Source of the DNA: Streptomyces avidinii | GTDB taxonomy: Bacteria; Actinomycetota; Actinomycetes; Streptomycetales; Streptomycetaceae | Length of the DNA: 49,608 nucleotides | Assembly (NCBI RefSeq): GCF_014650695.1 | Contig: NZ_BMVL01000025.1 | Location: 1 to 49,608 of the forward strand | Direction of reading: 5' to 3' | Shown: positions 1-7,881 of the stretch, in pieces | Layout of the letters: each line of letters begins with the position of its first letter | How positions within the stretch are numbered: the first letter of the stretch is position 1 | Position numbers and translations under genes: made by a program | Notes under the pieces: model-generated | What the model was told of the DNA's origin: nothing | What the model saw: the letters and a program-made list of their open reading frames with translations, nothing else | Database searches by the model: none

Positions 1-62
1 TTTCGCAGCTGCCCCGAAGTCGCCCCATCGCGCCCTGAAGCCGCCCGTCCAGGAGGTTCGCC

Positions 63-1196
63 ATGTCCGCCGACCGGCCCGTCGCGCTCGACGAATACCC
101 CATCCACCAGGCTCCCTTGTCGATGAAGCACGTCGTCAGCGGTGACCGGAACGCCTACGACCGCTGCATCTTCCACGTCTTCGACCACGCCGGCCGTGCC
201 GTCCTGATACTCGGCCTCGGCGTCTACCCCAACGCCGGGGTCATCGACGCCTACGCCACCCTCCGCATCGGCGACGAGCTCCTCGCCGTCCGGGCCTCCG
301 ACGCCCTCACCGACGACCGGATGAGCCTCTCGGTGGGACCGCTGTCCATCACCGTCGACGTGCCGCTCAAGCAGCTCACGCTGCGCTGCGCTCCCGATCC
401 GGCGGACCCGCACGGGCTTTCGTACGACATCACCTGGACCGCCGAGTTCCCTGCCGTCTGGGAGCCGCACCACGTCCAGCGGCGCGGTGACCGCCTCATG
501 CTGGAAGGCCGCCGCTTCGTCCAGGCCGGCCGGGTCGCCGGCACGATCCGGGCCAAGGGCGAGGAGTACGTCCTCACGCCCGGGGAATGGACCGGTACCC
601 GCGACCGGAGTTGGGGCGTGCGGCCGATTCCCGGGGAGGAGGGGGGCCGCGCGGCCGAGGAGTACCGGCCGGAGGGCTTCCACTGGCTGTGGATCCCGGT
701 CCGCTTCGAGGACCGCTTCGTCATGGTCATCGCCCAGGAGGACGCCGACGGCCACCGCACCCTGAACGAAGCCGTGCAGGTCTTTCCCGAGGGCAGCGGG
801 CGCCGCGACGGCCAACTCGGCTGGCCGCACACCGAGATCCGCTACCGGCCCGGCAGCCGGCACCCCGAGCGGGCCGTCGTCCACCTCACCGACCCCTCTC
901 GCAAGCCCCTGGAGCTGGGCGTGGAGATCCTGAACTCCTCCCCGCTCGCCGTCGGCGCCGGCTACCCGCCCGCCGGTGACTGGCAGCACGGCACGTGGCA
1001 GGGCCGCGGCTGGAGCGACCGCCGCGTCTACGACCTCTCCGACCCCGCGGCCCACCCGGCGGCCGCCTTCGGGGTGACCGACCACTCGGCCCGATTCACC
1101 CTCGACGGGCAGATCGGGCACGGCATCTTCGAGCACGGCAGTTTCGGGCGCCACGACCCGAGCGGACTCGCCGACTACTCCTCCGTCGCCCAGTAG
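63..1196 (+). CDS. Conserved hypothetical protein (DUF7064/DUF7065-like)
   Basis: The function is unknown. The product is 377 residues, soluble, with no signal peptide or membrane segment. It is rich in beta-strand-like stretches and has many aromatic and His residues (for example HWLWIPVRFEDRF near residue 206). It looks like the two-part beta-barrel proteins (DUF7064/DUF7065, distantly AttH/CrtC-like) that are often found beside phosphotransferase-fold kinases. A clear GGAGG lies 6 bases before the ATG and supports this start. The stop is 33 bases before the next gene, which has its own ribosome site, so the two are probably cotranscribed and may act on the same small molecule. The family assignment is from memory; the operon is inferred from spacing. 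Confidence 0.75.
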   Translation: MSADRPVALDEYPIHQAPLSMKHVVSGDRNAYDRCIFHVFDHAGRAVLILGLGVYPNAGVIDAYATLRIGDELLAVRASDALTDDRMSLSVGPLSITVDVPLKQLTLRCAPDPADPHGLSYDITWTAEFPAVWEPHHVQRRGDRLMLEGRRFVQAGRVAGTIRAKGEEYVLTPGEWTGTRDRSWGVRPIPGEEGGRAAEEYRPEGFHWLWIPVRFEDRFVMVIAQEDADGHRTLNEAVQVFPEGSGRRDGQLGWPHTEIRYRPGSRHPERAVVHLTDPSRKPLELGVEILNSSPLAVGAGYPPAGDWQHGTWQGRGWSDRRVYDLSDPAAHPAAAFGVTDHSARFTLDGQIGHGIFEHGSFGRHDPSGLADYSSVAQ

Positions 1197-1229
1197 GTCC
1201 GGTACGACCAGCAGGAAAGGGGATCGACC

Positions 1230-2321
1230 ATGGCCACCGCACCACGTCCGCGTACCTCGACCCGGGAGCCCGAGGAGCTCGGCCGCCGTCTCGCCGCCTG
1301 GCTGGACACCCGGCTCCCCGGCGCGAAGGTCACCAACGTCTCCGTCCCCGGGTCCAACGGGATGTCCAGCGAGACCCTGCTCTTCGACATGGAGCACCCC
1401 GACGCCCCGTTGCGCGCGTGCGCGCTGCGGCTCGCCGCCGACCCGGCCGCCTACACCGTCTTCCCGACCTACGACATGCCGCGCCAGCACCGCGTGATGA
1501 GTCTGGTCGCCCGGCACACGGACCTGCCCGTCCCGCGCGTGCAGTGGCTGGAGGAGGATCCGGGTCCGCTGGGGGCGCCGTTCTTCGTGATGGCCCGTGC
1601 GGAGGGGCGGGTGCCGCCCGATGTGATGCCGTACACCTATGAGGGCAACTGGCTGCACGCTGCCACCGATGTCGAGCGCGCCGCCCTGCAGGAGGCGAGC
1701 ATCGGGCTGCTGGCCCGACTGCACGACCAGTTCCCGGCCGAGGAGGCCGAGTTCCTCCTCCCCGAGGGCGAGGGCACGCCCCTGCGCCGGCACGTGGACG
1801 CCCAACGCGCCTACTACTCCTGGGTGGTGGGCGGACTCGCCCCGTCGCCGCTCATCGAGCGGGCGTTCGCACGCCTGGAGGAGCTGTGGCCGCAGGACGA
1901 GGGCCCCGCCGTCCTCAACTGGGGCGACGCCCGCATCGGCAACGTCATCTACGACGGATTCACGCCGGTGGCCGTCCTGGACTGGGAGATGGCCGCCTAC
2001 GCCCCGCGCGAGGTGGACCTCGGCTGGACGGTCTACCTGCACCGGTTCTTCCAGGACCTCACCGTCGGCTTCGGCCAGCCCGGCCTGCCCGACTTCCTGC
2101 GCCGCGAGGACCTGGAGCGCAGGTACGCCGAACTCACCGGGCACACCCCGCGGGACATGGAGTTCTACACCCTGTACGCGGCCCTGCGGCACGGGATCGT
2201 GATGCTCCGCATCGCCTACCGGCAGGCCCACTTCGGCGAGGTCGAGGTCCCGGCGGATCCCGACAGCCTGATCCTGCACCATGTCGGCCTGGCCGCCATG
2301 GTGCAGGGAACGTACTGGTAG
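1230..2321 (+). CDS. Phosphotransferase family protein (APH/ACAD10-like kinase fold)
   Basis: This 363-residue protein has the aminoglycoside-phosphotransferase/choline-kinase fold. The catalytic loop reads NWGDARIGN (residues 230-238; D233 is the expected catalytic base, with W-G in place of the usual H-G). The metal-binding motif is DWE at 251-253. An N-terminal nucleotide-binding lobe contains the glycine-rich NGMSSETLLF segment. Such proteins phosphorylate small hydroxyl or amino substrates, and many actinobacterial members have no known substrate. There is no sign that it is a drug-resistance enzyme. It sits 33 bases after the hypothetical gene on the same strand with an AGGAAAGGGG ribosome site. 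Substrate unknown; a joint pathway with the upstream gene is inference. Confidence 0.88.
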   Translation: MATAPRPRTSTREPEELGRRLAAWLDTRLPGAKVTNVSVPGSNGMSSETLLFDMEHPDAPLRACALRLAADPAAYTVFPTYDMPRQHRVMSLVARHTDLPVPRVQWLEEDPGPLGAPFFVMARAEGRVPPDVMPYTYEGNWLHAATDVERAALQEASIGLLARLHDQFPAEEAEFLLPEGEGTPLRRHVDAQRAYYSWVVGGLAPSPLIERAFARLEELWPQDEGPAVLNWGDARIGNVIYDGFTPVAVLDWEMAAYAPREVDLGWTVYLHRFFQDLTVGFGQPGLPDFLRREDLERRYAELTGHTPRDMEFYTLYAALRHGIVMLRIAYRQAHFGEVEVPADPDSLILHHVGLAAMVQGTYW

Positions 2322-2411
2322 GACGGGCGCGCGGCGCAGGGGTACCGGCGCGTGGGGGAGCAGGGGTGGTGGAAGGGGAGTCCGGCGGCCGTCAGGCCGA
2401 CCGGGCCCGCC

Positions 2412-2888
2412 TCAGGCCGCCTGGGCGTGCTGCTGGCGGGTCTGCGTCTGCTGCGGCAGCACGGGGCTCACCACGCGGACCGGGCGCGAGCCCGGGCCGC
2501 CGACGTGCGAGAAGGGCTGCGTCCGCCAGTCCAGCCCCTGGGGCAGGGCCGACAGGACGACGGACTCGAGCTCCGGCGCCTCCACCGGCTGGATCATGCC
2601 CACGGTGGGCAGGGCGTCGCTCGCGGGCCGTCCGGTGCCCGCGCACACGGTGAGGCCGAAGGGGTTCCAGGGGGTCAGGCAGAGGGCGTGCTGGGGCAGG
2701 TACTCCTCGTCCGCGACGAGGGCGATCGACTGGCCGCAGTCGGGGCAGATCGCGTGGTGGATCTCGAACCCCTCGATCTCGTCGAGGTACTCGCCCTCCC
2801 CGCCGTCGTCCGGATAGGTGCCGTCCGCGGATTCGAGCAGTTCCAGGGGCTCCGGTTCGGTGCGACCGGCGCGCTTGGTATTCAGCAT
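2412..2888 (-). CDS. Small conserved acidic protein with a CPDCG knuckle
   Basis: I do not recognise a function. The product is 158 residues: a short acidic N-terminal part (residues 8-40), then one CxxC knuckle (ICPDCGQ near residue 48) that could bind zinc with further Cys residues in the LCLTPW and TVCAGTG segments, then a Gln/Pro-rich tail. The ATG at 2888 is chosen because AGGGGGAG precedes it. A reading frame open further upstream adds 30 residues with no ribosome site and overlaps the promoter region. The gene is divergent from the Lrp/AsnC gene across about 210 bases, a common arrangement for a regulator and its target, but no operator was identified. It converges on the kinase gene with an 89-base gap. 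Confidence 0.7.
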   Translation of the reverse strand: MLNTKRAGRTEPEPLELLESADGTYPDDGGEGEYLDEIEGFEIHHAICPDCGQSIALVADEEYLPQHALCLTPWNPFGLTVCAGTGRPASDALPTVGMIQPVEAPELESVVLSALPQGLDWRTQPFSHVGGPGSRPVRVVSPVLPQQTQTRQQHAQAA

Positions 2889-3096
2889 GGATGTACTCCC
2901 CCTTGGGTGGGCCGGGCGGGCAGGTTCTTCGGCCTCGGCCACAGCAACCAATTCCCGTCGAGCGTCACGAGTAACCACAACAGACAGGCCTCCACCTGCA
3001 TACCCCTGTGGCCTTCGTCACATGCCTGCCGCAGATGCCTCCAGTGGGCGGACAGCACTGGGCCTGGAGCGCCCTTGGGCCGTAAGTTGAGCGGCT

Positions 3097-3546
3097 ATGA
3101 GCGCAATGGAGGAGCTGGACCGCCAGATCGTTGATCTGCTCGTGCGGGACGGGCGGATGAGCTACACGGATCTGGGCAAGGCCACGGGACTGTCCACGTC
3201 GGCAGTCCATCAGCGAGTACGACGTCTGGAGCAGCGCGGAGTGATCCGCGGCTACGCGGCCGTGGTCGATCCGGAGGCCGTCGGCCTGCCGCTGACCGCG
3301 TTCATCTCGGTCAAGCCCTTCGACCCGAGCGCCCCGGACGACATCGCCGACCGGCTGTCCGGGGTCCCCGAGATCGAGGCCTGTCACAGCGTCGCGGGCG
3401 ACGAGAACTACATCCTGAAGGTGCGCGTCGCCACCCCCCTGGAGCTGGAGGACCTCCTGGGCCGGCTGCGCGCGCTCGCCCACGTCGCGACGCGCACGAC
3501 GGTCGTCCTCTCCACCCCCTACGAGGCCCGCCCGCCCCGCGTCTGA
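3097..3546 (+). CDS. Lrp/AsnC family transcriptional regulator
   Basis: At 149 residues this is the standard Lrp/AsnC size. An N-terminal winged helix (LDRQIVDLLVRDGRMSYTDLG, then the recognition helix STSAVHQRVRRLEQRGVI, residues about 5-50) is followed by the RAM ligand-binding domain (about 65-145, with the typical PEIEACHSVAGDENYILKV segment). Members usually bind amino acids and form octamers. TAAGTT, a possible -10 element, ends 8 bases before the ATG and no good ribosome site precedes it, so a leaderless transcript is plausible. An alternative start is the ATG at 3106. Neighbours are a divergent small protein and a downstream amidohydrolase; either could be a target (inference). The stop codon lies inside a tandem repeat. 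Confidence 0.92.
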   Translation: MSAMEELDRQIVDLLVRDGRMSYTDLGKATGLSTSAVHQRVRRLEQRGVIRGYAAVVDPEAVGLPLTAFISVKPFDPSAPDDIADRLSGVPEIEACHSVAGDENYILKVRVATPLELEDLLGRLRALAHVATRTTVVLSTPYEARPPRV

Positions 3547-3586
3547 TCCACCGCTGATCCACCGCTGATCCACCGCTGATCCACCT
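3543..3586 (+). repeat. Four tandem 11-bp repeats overlapping the lrp stop codon
   Basis: The unit CTGATCCACCG occurs four times head to tail (3543-3553, 3554-3564, 3565-3575, 3576-3586; the last copy ends in T). The TGA stop of the regulator gene is bases 2-4 of the first unit. Because 11 is not a multiple of three, each copy places a TGA in a different frame. The remaining sequence to 3694 is C-rich, loosely repeats CGACCCG, and holds no other recognised feature. Confidence 0.85.
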
Positions 3587-3694
3587 CCGGCCCGCGCCCG
3601 ACCCGGCTCCGACCCGCGCCGCCCCGCTGCGACCCGCGTTCCGGCGGGGACCCGGTGGTCGGGCCGGGACGGGCGACGCGGGACACTGGTCGGC

Positions 3695-5323
3695 ATGACT
3701 GACCGCACCGCCCACTCCGCCGATGCCGCCGGAGCACCGACCAGGACCGTCCTCCTCCGCGGGGGCGAGGTCCACAGCCCCGCCGACCCCTTCGCCACCG
3801 CGATGGTCGTCGAGCGCGGCCGGATCGCCTGGGTCGGTTCCGAGGGCGCGGCCGACGCCTTCGCGCAGGGCGTGGACGAGGTCGTCGACCTCGGCGGCGC
3901 GCTCGTCACGCCCGCCTTCACCGACGCCCACGTCCACACCACCTCCGCGGGCCTGGCCCTGACCGGCCTGGACCTCACCGGCGCGCGCTCCCTGTCCGCC
4001 GCGCTGGACCTCGTACGCGCGTACGCCGCGAGCCGTCCGGCCGACCGGGTGCTCCTCGGGCACGGCTGGGACGCCGCCCGCTGGCCCGAGCGCCGGGCCC
4101 CGTACCGCGCCGAGCTCGACGAGGCCACCGGCGGCCGCCCGCTCTACCTCAGCCGCGTCGACGTGCACTCGGCCGTGGTCACCACGGCCCTGCTCGCGCT
4201 CGTCCCGGGGGTACGGGCCGACGGCGATCGGCCGCTGACCGCCGACGACCACCACGCCGTACGGAGGGCAGCGCTGGCCGCCGTCACCCCCGCCCAGCGT
4301 GCCGAGGCCCAGCGGGCCGCCCTCGACCGCGCAGCCTCCCTGGGGATCGGCTCCGTCCACGAGTGCGGCGGGCCCGAGATCTCCTCGGCCGAGGACTTCA
4401 CCGGCCTGCTCGCCCTGGCCGCCGAGCGGCCCGGACCGCGCGTGTTCGGGTACTGGGCCGATCGGGACCTCGAACTGGCCAGGGAGCTCGGGGCCGTCGG
4501 AGCCGCCGGCGACCTGTTCGTCGACGGCGCCCTCGGCTCGCACACCGCCTGCCTGCACGCCCCGTACGCCGACGCCGCGCACACCGGCACCGAATACCTC
4601 GACGTGCACGCCGTCACCGAGCACGTGGCCGCCTGCACCGAGGAGGGGCTCCAGGCCGGTTTCCACGCCATCGGCGACGCCGCGGTCACCGCCGTGGTGG
4701 AGGGGGTCCGGGCGGCCGCCGAGAAGGTCGGCCTGGCCCGCGTCCGCGCCGCCCGGCACCGGGTGGAGCACGCCGAGATGATGACCCCCGCCACCATCGC
4801 CGCCTTCGCGGAGCTGGGGCTCACCGCCTCCGTGCAGCCCGCCTTCGACGCGGCCTGGGGCGGCGAGGACGGCATGTACGCCGACCGGCTCGGCGCCGAG
4901 CGCGCCCGTACCCTCAATCCGTACGCGGCCATGCTCAAGGCCGGTGTCCCGCTGGCCTTCGGTTCGGACGCCCCGGTCACTCCGCTCGACCCGTGGGGCA
5001 CCGTCCGCGCGGCTGCCTTCCACCGGACCCCCGAGCACCGGATCTCCGTACGGGCGGCCTTCACCGCCCACACGCGGGGCGGCTGGCGGGCGCTGGGCCG
5101 CGACGACGCGGGCGTCCTCGTCCCCGGCGCACCCGCCGACTACGCGGTCTGGCAGACGGGCGACCTGATCGTCCAGGCCCCCGACGACCGCGTCGCGCGC
5201 TGGTCCACCGACCCCCGCTCGGGCACGCCCGGACTGCCCGACCTGACCCCCGGTTCCGAACTGCCGGTGTGCCTCGCCACCGTCGTCGGCGGGCGGGAGG
5301 TATTCGTACGCCCACAGGGGTGA
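3695..5323 (+). CDS. Amidohydrolase, YtcJ-like
   Basis: This 542-residue metal-dependent hydrolase has the YtcJ/AepA arrangement. Strand-rich N- and C-terminal halves form the small domain, and the TIM barrel carries the HxH metal motif (DAHVH, H79 and H81). Further metal ligands are expected in FHAIGDAAV (near 327) and RHRVEHAEM (near 355), and FGSDAPV (422-428) carries the catalytic aspartate. The family hydrolyses amides or related C-N bonds; the substrate here is unknown. There is only a weak ribosome site before the ATG, and a GACACT -10-like element ends about 8 bases upstream, so translation may be leaderless. It is monocistronic by spacing, 148 bases after the Lrp/AsnC gene on the same strand. 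Confidence 0.9.
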   Translation: MTDRTAHSADAAGAPTRTVLLRGGEVHSPADPFATAMVVERGRIAWVGSEGAADAFAQGVDEVVDLGGALVTPAFTDAHVHTTSAGLALTGLDLTGARSLSAALDLVRAYAASRPADRVLLGHGWDAARWPERRAPYRAELDEATGGRPLYLSRVDVHSAVVTTALLALVPGVRADGDRPLTADDHHAVRRAALAAVTPAQRAEAQRAALDRAASLGIGSVHECGGPEISSAEDFTGLLALAAERPGPRVFGYWADRDLELARELGAVGAAGDLFVDGALGSHTACLHAPYADAAHTGTEYLDVHAVTEHVAACTEEGLQAGFHAIGDAAVTAVVEGVRAAAEKVGLARVRAARHRVEHAEMMTPATIAAFAELGLTASVQPAFDAAWGGEDGMYADRLGAERARTLNPYAAMLKAGVPLAFGSDAPVTPLDPWGTVRAAAFHRTPEHRISVRAAFTAHTRGGWRALGRDDAGVLVPGAPADYAVWQTGDLIVQAPDDRVARWSTDPRSGTPGLPDLTPGSELPVCLATVVGGREVFVRPQG

Positions 5324-5354
5324 TCCGGCGGGCCTCGGTTCGGTACGGGCCGTC

Positions 5355-5380
5355 GGACCCGGATAGGTTCGGCCGGGTCC
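5355..5380 (+). terminator. Possible hairpin terminator after the amidohydrolase gene
   Basis: An 8-bp perfect stem, GGACCCGG (5355-5362) with CCGGGTCC (5373-5380), encloses a 10-base loop 31 bases after the amidohydrolase stop. There is no U-tract, as is usual in Streptomyces. The rest of the 5324-5636 gap holds a 9-bp direct repeat TCCCTGTTC (5561-5569, 5570-5578) abutting TAAAGT (5579-5584), a plausible -10 for ppm1. No convincing -35 was seen. Confidence 0.4.
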
Positions 5381-5636
5381 ACCAAGGACGTCCGTGCCGG
5401 ACGACTCCGTCTGTGCAGCGCGCCCGCGCCTCGGGGGCGAGGGAAGGTTTCGCCGGGCGGCGGGTGGCCCCGGATCGGGGTCCGGCGGTCCAGTAGACAA
5501 CGGTCACGGCGGCCCGCAGCCAGCGGGAGTCTGGCCGGCCCGAAGGACCGCGGGCCCCGATCCCTGTTCTCCCTGTTCTAAAGTCATCCTCTGCGACCAG
5601 ACGTACAGGACGTGCAAGAGCACAAAAGGGGACTCA

Positions 5637-6422
5637 GTGAGCGACGGCGGACAGCGGACCTACGGGCCGCTCGGTACGGCCTTGGTGATCATTCCGACCT
5701 ACAACGAGGCGGAGAACATCGGGCTGATCGTCGGGCGCGTCCGCGCGGCGGTGCCCGAGGCCCACATCCTGGTCGCGGACGACAACAGCCCCGACGGCAC
5801 CGGCAAGCTCGCCGACGAGCTCGCGATCGGCGACGACCACGTCCACGTGCTGCACCGCAAGGGCAAGGAAGGGCTCGGCGCCGCCTACCTGGCGGGCTTC
5901 GTCTGGGGCCTGGAGGCCGGCTACGGCGTGATCGTCGAGATGGACGCCGACGGTTCCCACCAGCCCGAGGAGCTACCCCGGCTGCTCACCGCGCTGGCCG
6001 GCGCCGACCTGGTGCTGGGCTCCCGCTGGGTGCCGGGCGGCCGCGTCGTGAACTGGCCCAAGAGCCGTGAGTTCCTCTCGCGCGGCGGTTCGACCTACTC
6101 GCGGCTGATGCTGGACGTGCCGATCCGGGACGTGACGGGCGGCTACCGCGCCTTCCGCCGCGAGACCCTGGAGGGCCTGGGCCTGGACGAGGTGGCCTCC
6201 GCGGGCTACTGCTTCCAGGTCGACCTGGCCCGCAGGGCCGTGCAGAAGGGTTTCCGCGTGGTGGAGGTGCCCATCACCTTCGTCGAGCGCGAGTTCGGCG
6301 ACAGCAAGATGAGCAAGGACATCGTGGTGGAGGCCCTGTGGCGGGTCACCCAGTGGGGCCTCAAGGCCCAGGCGTCGAAGCTGCTGGGCAAGGCGACCGG
6401 CAGGCCGGAGGGCAAGTCGTAG
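5637..6422 (+). CDS. ppm1: Polyprenol monophosphomannose synthase (GT2)
   Basis: This enzyme transfers mannose from GDP-mannose to polyprenyl phosphate at the cytoplasmic membrane, supplying the donor for protein O-mannosylation and lipoglycans. The 261-residue product is a bare GT2 catalytic domain. It has VIIPTYNEAENI near the N terminus, the donor loop DDNSPDGT, the DxD-type motif EMDADGSH (near residue 100), and a C-terminal FVEREFGDSKMS segment typical of dolichol-phosphate mannose synthases. Here it is not fused to the lipoprotein N-acyltransferase as in mycobacteria. I chose the GTG at 5637 because AAAAGGGGA precedes it and the conserved fold starts 16 residues later. The frame is open further upstream but that part is unlike the family. 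It is the expected neighbour of fxsA and rbpA. Confidence 0.92.
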   Translation: MSDGGQRTYGPLGTALVIIPTYNEAENIGLIVGRVRAAVPEAHILVADDNSPDGTGKLADELAIGDDHVHVLHRKGKEGLGAAYLAGFVWGLEAGYGVIVEMDADGSHQPEELPRLLTALAGADLVLGSRWVPGGRVVNWPKSREFLSRGGSTYSRLMLDVPIRDVTGGYRAFRRETLEGLGLDEVASAGYCFQVDLARRAVQKGFRVVEVPITFVEREFGDSKMSKDIVVEALWRVTQWGLKAQASKLLGKATGRPEGKS

Positions 6423-6471
6423 GCAGGTCGTAGGGCAGGTCGGAGAGCAGGCCCTGATCCGGCCCGGTCGT

Positions 6472-6495
6472 CGGACACCCCCTAGGGGGTGTCCG
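6472..6495 (+). terminator. Perfect 24-bp palindrome between ppm1 and fxsA
   Basis: CGGACACCCCC (6472-6482) pairs perfectly with GGGGGTGTCCG (6485-6495) around TA, giving a 10-bp stem with a CTAG loop. It lies 50 bases after the ppm1 stop and 50 bases before the fxsA start. It is most simply a factor-independent terminator of ppm1 without a U-tract. An operator for fxsA is possible because the symmetry is exact. Confidence 0.6.
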
Positions 6496-6545
6496 GTACC
6501 TCCGGCTGAGGTCGCTTTTACGCGGCCCCAGGCACACTGGATGGT

Positions 6546-7118
6546 ATGACGACCGGCATTTCCACGGCCCCCCGGCGGCGCTCACCCGCCCGTACCTTTC
6601 TCCCCCTGGCCATCGCCGCCTGGCTGATCCTTGAGATCTGGCTGCTCACCGTGGTCGCGGACGTGGCCGGCGGGCTCGCCGTGGCCGCGCTGCTCGCGGG
6701 CGGCATCGTCCTGGGTGCGGTGGTCATCAAGCGGGCGGGGCGGCGTGCCTTCAAGAACCTGGCGGGCACCTTCCAGCAGGCCCAGCAGGGGCAGCAGCCC
6801 ACGCCGCAGCAGCCCGGCCGGGGCAATGGCCTCACCATGCTGGCGGGCCTGCTGCTGATGATGCCGGGCCTGATCTCCGACGCGGCGGGCCTGGTCCTGC
6901 TGCTGCCGCCCGTCCGGGCCTGGATCGGCCGAAGGGCCGCCCGCTCGCTGGAGCGGAAGATGGCCTCGGCCCCGGCCGGCAGCTTCGGTGACGCCTTCCA
7001 GCAGGCCCGGATCCACTACCCCGACGGCAAGATCGTCCAGGGCGAGGTCGTCCGCGAGGACCGGCCGGGGCAGCAGGACGGCCCGGACACGGCGTACCGC
7101 CCGCCGCTGGCCCCGTAG
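6546..7118 (+). CDS. fxsA: FxsA family membrane protein
   Basis: FxsA is a small cytoplasmic membrane protein, first named in E. coli as a suppressor of phage F exclusion of T7. Its cellular role is unclear. This 190-residue protein has hydrophobic segments at about 17-38, 42-58 and 95-120, including the conserved MLAGLLLMMPGLISDAAGLVLLLPPVR stretch split by a Pro-Gly turn. The C-terminal tail is cytoplasmic, charged and Pro-rich. The Gln-rich stretch QQAQQGQQPTPQQ (near 80) is a local insertion. The ribosome site is weak (GGATGG), and the ATG at 6546 fits the family start. It is a usual neighbour of ppm1 and rbpA in Streptomyces; here an accessory patch separates it from rbpA. Confidence 0.88.
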   Translation: MTTGISTAPRRRSPARTFLPLAIAAWLILEIWLLTVVADVAGGLAVAALLAGGIVLGAVVIKRAGRRAFKNLAGTFQQAQQGQQPTPQQPGRGNGLTMLAGLLLMMPGLISDAAGLVLLLPPVRAWIGRRAARSLERKMASAPAGSFGDAFQQARIHYPDGKIVQGEVVREDRPGQQDGPDTAYRPPLAP

Positions 7119-7213
7119 AGCCCCTGTTCTCGAACAGCTACGGCCAACGGACATGTAGCGCTGTGTGACCGCTGTGGTCGTCGTTTCCCCTCGCCGGGCG
7201 CCCTCGTTGAGCC

Positions 7214-7400
7214 GAACGAGCGACTCGGCTCGGGTTCGCGCTGCTGCTGAAGTCCTTCGAGGTGGAGGCTCGGTTCCCGGAGTCGGTCGAGGAGGTGCCC
7301 GCCGCCGCGGTACGTGGCCCACCAGGTCTACGTGCCGGCGGAGGCGGGGCGGACCACGACCGGCAGAGCCAGGCGATCCAGCGCCGCCGTGGTCGGCCGA
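7214..7400 (+). pseudogene. Remnant of a Tn3-family transposase (N-terminal DUF4158 region)
   Basis: Conceptual translation with two frame changes gives the N-terminal region of a Tn3-family transposase. Segment 1 reads ERATRLGFALLLKSFEVEAR then FPESVEEVPAAAV (7214-7308). Segment 2, shifted by one base, reads YVAHQVYVPAEA (7311-7346). Segment 3, back in the first frame, reads DHDRQSQAIQRRR (7352-7390). This matches the family pattern LGFAxxLKxFxxEGRFPExxxEVP, YVAxQVxVP, YDWxGRxIxxHR. The catalytic domain and inverted repeats are absent, so it cannot transpose. The rest of 7119-7588 contains no intact gene. The remnant marks past insertion beside the conflict-type gene downstream. Confidence 0.7.
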
Positions 7401-7536
7401 GCCGATCCGTGCGTCTTCGTACCCGCCGCTCGCGCCCTCGTACGGTCGTTCTCCGCCGCCCACCCGCCGAGGTCAGGAGGGGGCTCTCATATGGACCGCC
7501 CGGGGGTGCGGCACAGGTCCCCGCGGTGAAGCCTGG

Positions 7537-7563
7537 TGGCGTCCCTGTGGCGTCCCTGTGGCG
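7537..7563 (+). repeat. Short tandem repeat ahead of the Trypco1 remnant
   Basis: TGGCGTCCCTG occurs twice in tandem (7537-7547, 7548-7558), followed by a partial third copy TGGCG (7559-7563). It lies 25 bases before the likely GTG start of the broken Trypco1 gene. No promoter or operator could be assigned. Confidence 0.6.
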
Positions 7564-7588
7564 AGCCGGATCGAGAGGCGGGCGAGAC

Positions 7589-7876
7589 GTGGCGACACCG
7601 GTCACGCGGATTCCGCTGGACGGCGGTGACTTCATCCTGTCGAGGAACCGGGCGCCGTGTGGCAGGAGGGGCCGGTGAAGGCCGGCCGCGTCGGCGATGC
7701 CGTGCGCGAATTGCCGGTGACGCCGGAAGCCGCGCCGGCGCCGGTCACGAGCCGTCGCACGCCCCGCCCTCGACCAGCTGCGCAAGGCGGGCCCCGGCCG
7801 GATCGCCGTCGAGTTCGGCACCGACCTCGCGTTCGAGGCCGGGGCCGTGATCACCAAGAGCAACACGGGGAGCTGA
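7589..7876 (+). pseudogene. Frame-broken Trypco1 (trypsin-co-occurring domain 1) gene
   Basis: Three segments in alternating frames rebuild one small protein of about 95 residues. The first, from GTG 7589, reads VATPVTRIPLDGGDFIL. The second, after loss of one base near 7639, reads VEEPGAVWQEGPVKAGRVGD then AVRELPVTPEAA. The third, restored to the first frame near 7766, reads ALDQLRKAGPGRIAVEFGTD then LAFEAGAVITKSNTG. This is the layout of the Trypco1 domain, a short partner encoded next to trypsin-like proteases in conflict systems. The final frame stops at 7874-7876, and the expected end (ELIRMT...) continues in the frame of the next gene, so a third shift is likely. It ends 5 bases before the protease-NTPase start. 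No other gene here shows such shifts, so decay seems likelier than sequencing error. Confidence 0.65.
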
Positions 7877-7881
7877 TCCGG

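Noticed and set aside
1230..2321. Aminoglycoside-resistance gene
   Set aside because: Only the general kinase fold is shared. The catalytic loop is WGD and the context is metabolic.
3543..3586. CRISPR-like array
   Set aside because: The units are 11 bp with no spacers, and no cas genes are near.
5394..5636. N-terminal extension of Ppm1
   Set aside because: The added residues do not resemble GT2 enzymes, and the GTG at 5637 has a ribosome site and fits the family length.
7657..7881. Fusing the upstream open frame to the protease-NTPase-WD40 protein as a longer N terminus
   Set aside because: The extra 75 residues are partly the broken Trypco1 gene and partly out-of-frame Arg/Pro-rich sequence; the ATG at 7882 has a good ribosome site.
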